5,975 nt of DNA from an uncultured Mesorhizobium sp. (GTDB lineage Bacteria; Pseudomonadota; Alphaproteobacteria; Rhizobiales; Rhizobiaceae). Position 1 is the first letter of the stretch. Every line of letters begins with the position of its first letter. Positions 5,156-5,975 of the stretch are shown here, piece by piece. The notes below the pieces were generated by a model. That model had not been told where the DNA came from. It was given only the letters and a program-made list of their open reading frames with translations, and did no database searches. Position numbers and translations under genes: made by a program. Where the stretch lies: NCBI GenBank assembly GCA_937958475.1, contig CALFXR010000074.1, forward strand, positions 1 through 5,975. Direction: 5' to 3'.

Positions 5156-5975
5156 ATGATCCTCCACCAGATCACCGACTGGGACGACGCCTATGCCAAC
5201 GCCGCCAATATCCCGGGAGGCGAACGCTGGCCGGCGACCTGGATCGAGGCGGCGGAAACCTGGCGGACCGAGATGCTCGCCGCCGAGGGCGCCGAACTCG
5301 ACCTCGCCTACGGCAGTCGCCCGCGCAACCGCTTCGACCTGTTCCTGCCCGGCGGCGCGCCGGCGGGGCTCGTCGTCTACGTCCACGGCGGCTACTGGCT
5401 GCGCAACGAGAAATCCTACTGGTCGCACCTGGCGCGCGGCGCCGTGCTGAGCGGCCATGCCGTCGCCGTTACCGCCTACTCGCTCTGCCCGGAAGTCCGC
5501 ATCGCCGACATCACTGACGAGGTTGGGCGGGCCGTCGCAGCGGCGGCCCGCCGCGTTCCCGGCCCGATCCGGCTCGTCGGCCACTCGGCGGGAGGACATC
5601 TCGCCGCACGCATGGTGTCGGCGACGTCCCCGCTGCCCGAAGACGTCAGCCGGCGCATCGTCCACACGCTCTCGATCTCGGGAGTTCACGATCTGCGCCC
5701 GCTCCGGCGCCTCGCCCTCAACGCGACCTTGCGGCTCGACGCCGACGAGGCGCAGCGCGAAAGCCCGGCCCTGCTCGAACCGTTGCCCGGCACGCGCCTC
5801 ACCTGCTGGGTGGGTTCGGCGGAGCGTTCCGAGTTCGTCCGGCAGAGCGCTCTGCTGGCCAGTGTCTGGAAAGGCCTCGGCGCGGCGACGGCGGCCGTCG
5901 AGGAGCCGGACAGGCACCATTTCAACGTGGTCGACGGCCTCGCCGATCCGGACCATGTCCTGACGCGGACGCTGT
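5156..5975 (+). CDS. Alpha/beta hydrolase, kynurenine formamidase-like, 3' end cut by window edge
   Basis: The open frame runs from ATG at 5156 to the window end without a stop (273 residues seen). A full-length relative is about this size, so only the last few residues are probably missing. It begins MILHQITDWDDAYANAANIP. HGGYW (77-81) is the oxyanion-hole motif typical of kynurenine formamidases. GHSAGG (142-147) is the nucleophile elbow with Ser144. RHHFNVVDGL (253-262) carries the likely catalytic histidine H255. The position that holds the catalytic aspartate in animal arylformamidase (G-x-x-D-S-P-E-F) appears here as glutamate E223 in GSAERSEF. A GAAAGGGA sequence at 5141-5148 is a plausible ribosome binding site, 7 bases before the ATG. 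No clear promoter was found, although the third CGAAARCGAA repeat lies about 100 bases upstream. No signal peptide is evident, so it is likely cytoplasmic. The family is well supported; the true substrate (N-formylkynurenine or another ester or amide) cannot be decided, so no gene symbol is given. Confidence 0.85.
   Translation, partial: MILHQITDWDDAYANAANIPGGERWPATWIEAAETWRTEMLAAEGAELDLAYGSRPRNRFDLFLPGGAPAGLVVYVHGGYWLRNEKSYWSHLARGAVLSGHAVAVTAYSLCPEVRIADITDEVGRAVAAAARRVPGPIRLVGHSAGGHLAARMVSATSPLPEDVSRRIVHTLSISGVHDLRPLRRLALNATLRLDADEAQRESPALLEPLPGTRLTCWVGSAERSEFVRQSALLASVWKGLGAATAAVEEPDRHHFNVVDGLADPDHVLTRTL

Noticed and set aside
3749..5956. 735-codon open frame on the minus strand crossing from the hydrolase, through the intergenic promoter, into glpD
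   Set aside because: It is antisense to the hydrolase, runs through the promoter and operator region, then continues in a shifted frame of glpD as arginine- and proline-rich low-information sequence. This is typical of an off-frame shadow in GC-rich DNA.
1..5975. CRISPR array, insertion sequence, tRNA or rRNA genes
   Set aside because: No regularly spaced long repeats, transposase motifs, terminal inverted repeats or RNA gene structures were found; coding genes account for nearly all the window.

Overview
The window looks like chromosomal (or chromid) DNA of a high-GC alphaproteobacterium, most likely Rhizobiales (Rhizobium, Ensifer, Mesorhizobium or Aminobacter type). This rests on gene content and order: glpD followed on the same strand by two ABC ATPases and two MalFG-type permeases matches the GlpSTPQ(UV) glycerol uptake operon described in rhizobia. 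G and C dominate third codon positions, so many long but false ORFs appear in other frames.

Layout. Positions 1-4947, minus strand, hold one compact operon read right to left. It starts with glpD (aerobic glycerol-3-phosphate dehydrogenase, 4947-3421), then ABC ATPase glpS (3364-2285), ABC ATPase glpT (2274-1198), permease glpP (1201-338) and the N-terminal third of permease glpQ (from 341, cut by the window edge). The glpT/glpP and glpP/glpQ pairs overlap by 4 bases. The glpS/glpT gap is 10 bases. Only glpD/glpS has a real spacer (56 bases), and a 13-base direct repeat sits at its glpD end. The substrate-binding protein (glpV), the small membrane protein (glpU) and perhaps glpK would be expected beyond the left edge.

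Positions 4948-5155 are a 208-base divergent intergenic region. It contains a good sigma70-type promoter for the glp operon (TTGACA, 17-base spacer, TAGGCT). Three copies of CGAAARCGAA at 26-27 base intervals are laid over and beside it, a strong candidate operator array for a DeoR-family repressor such as GlpR. An inverted repeat in the glpD leader could form a hairpin at the mRNA 5' end.

Positions 5156-5975, plus strand, encode an alpha/beta hydrolase of the kynurenine formamidase-like type (HGGYW and GHSAGG motifs), probably missing only its last few residues. It has no obvious link to glycerol use.

How it works together: GlpP/GlpQ form the membrane channel and GlpS/GlpT the ATPase engine of a glycerol importer. 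After phosphorylation (kinase not in this window), GlpD oxidises glycerol-3-phosphate to dihydroxyacetone phosphate and passes electrons to quinone. The most interesting point is that the two ATPases carry complementary defects: GlpS lacks the switch histidine and GlpT lacks the LSGGQ signature. Both defects would fall in the same ATP site, predicting an importer with one consensus and one degenerate site.
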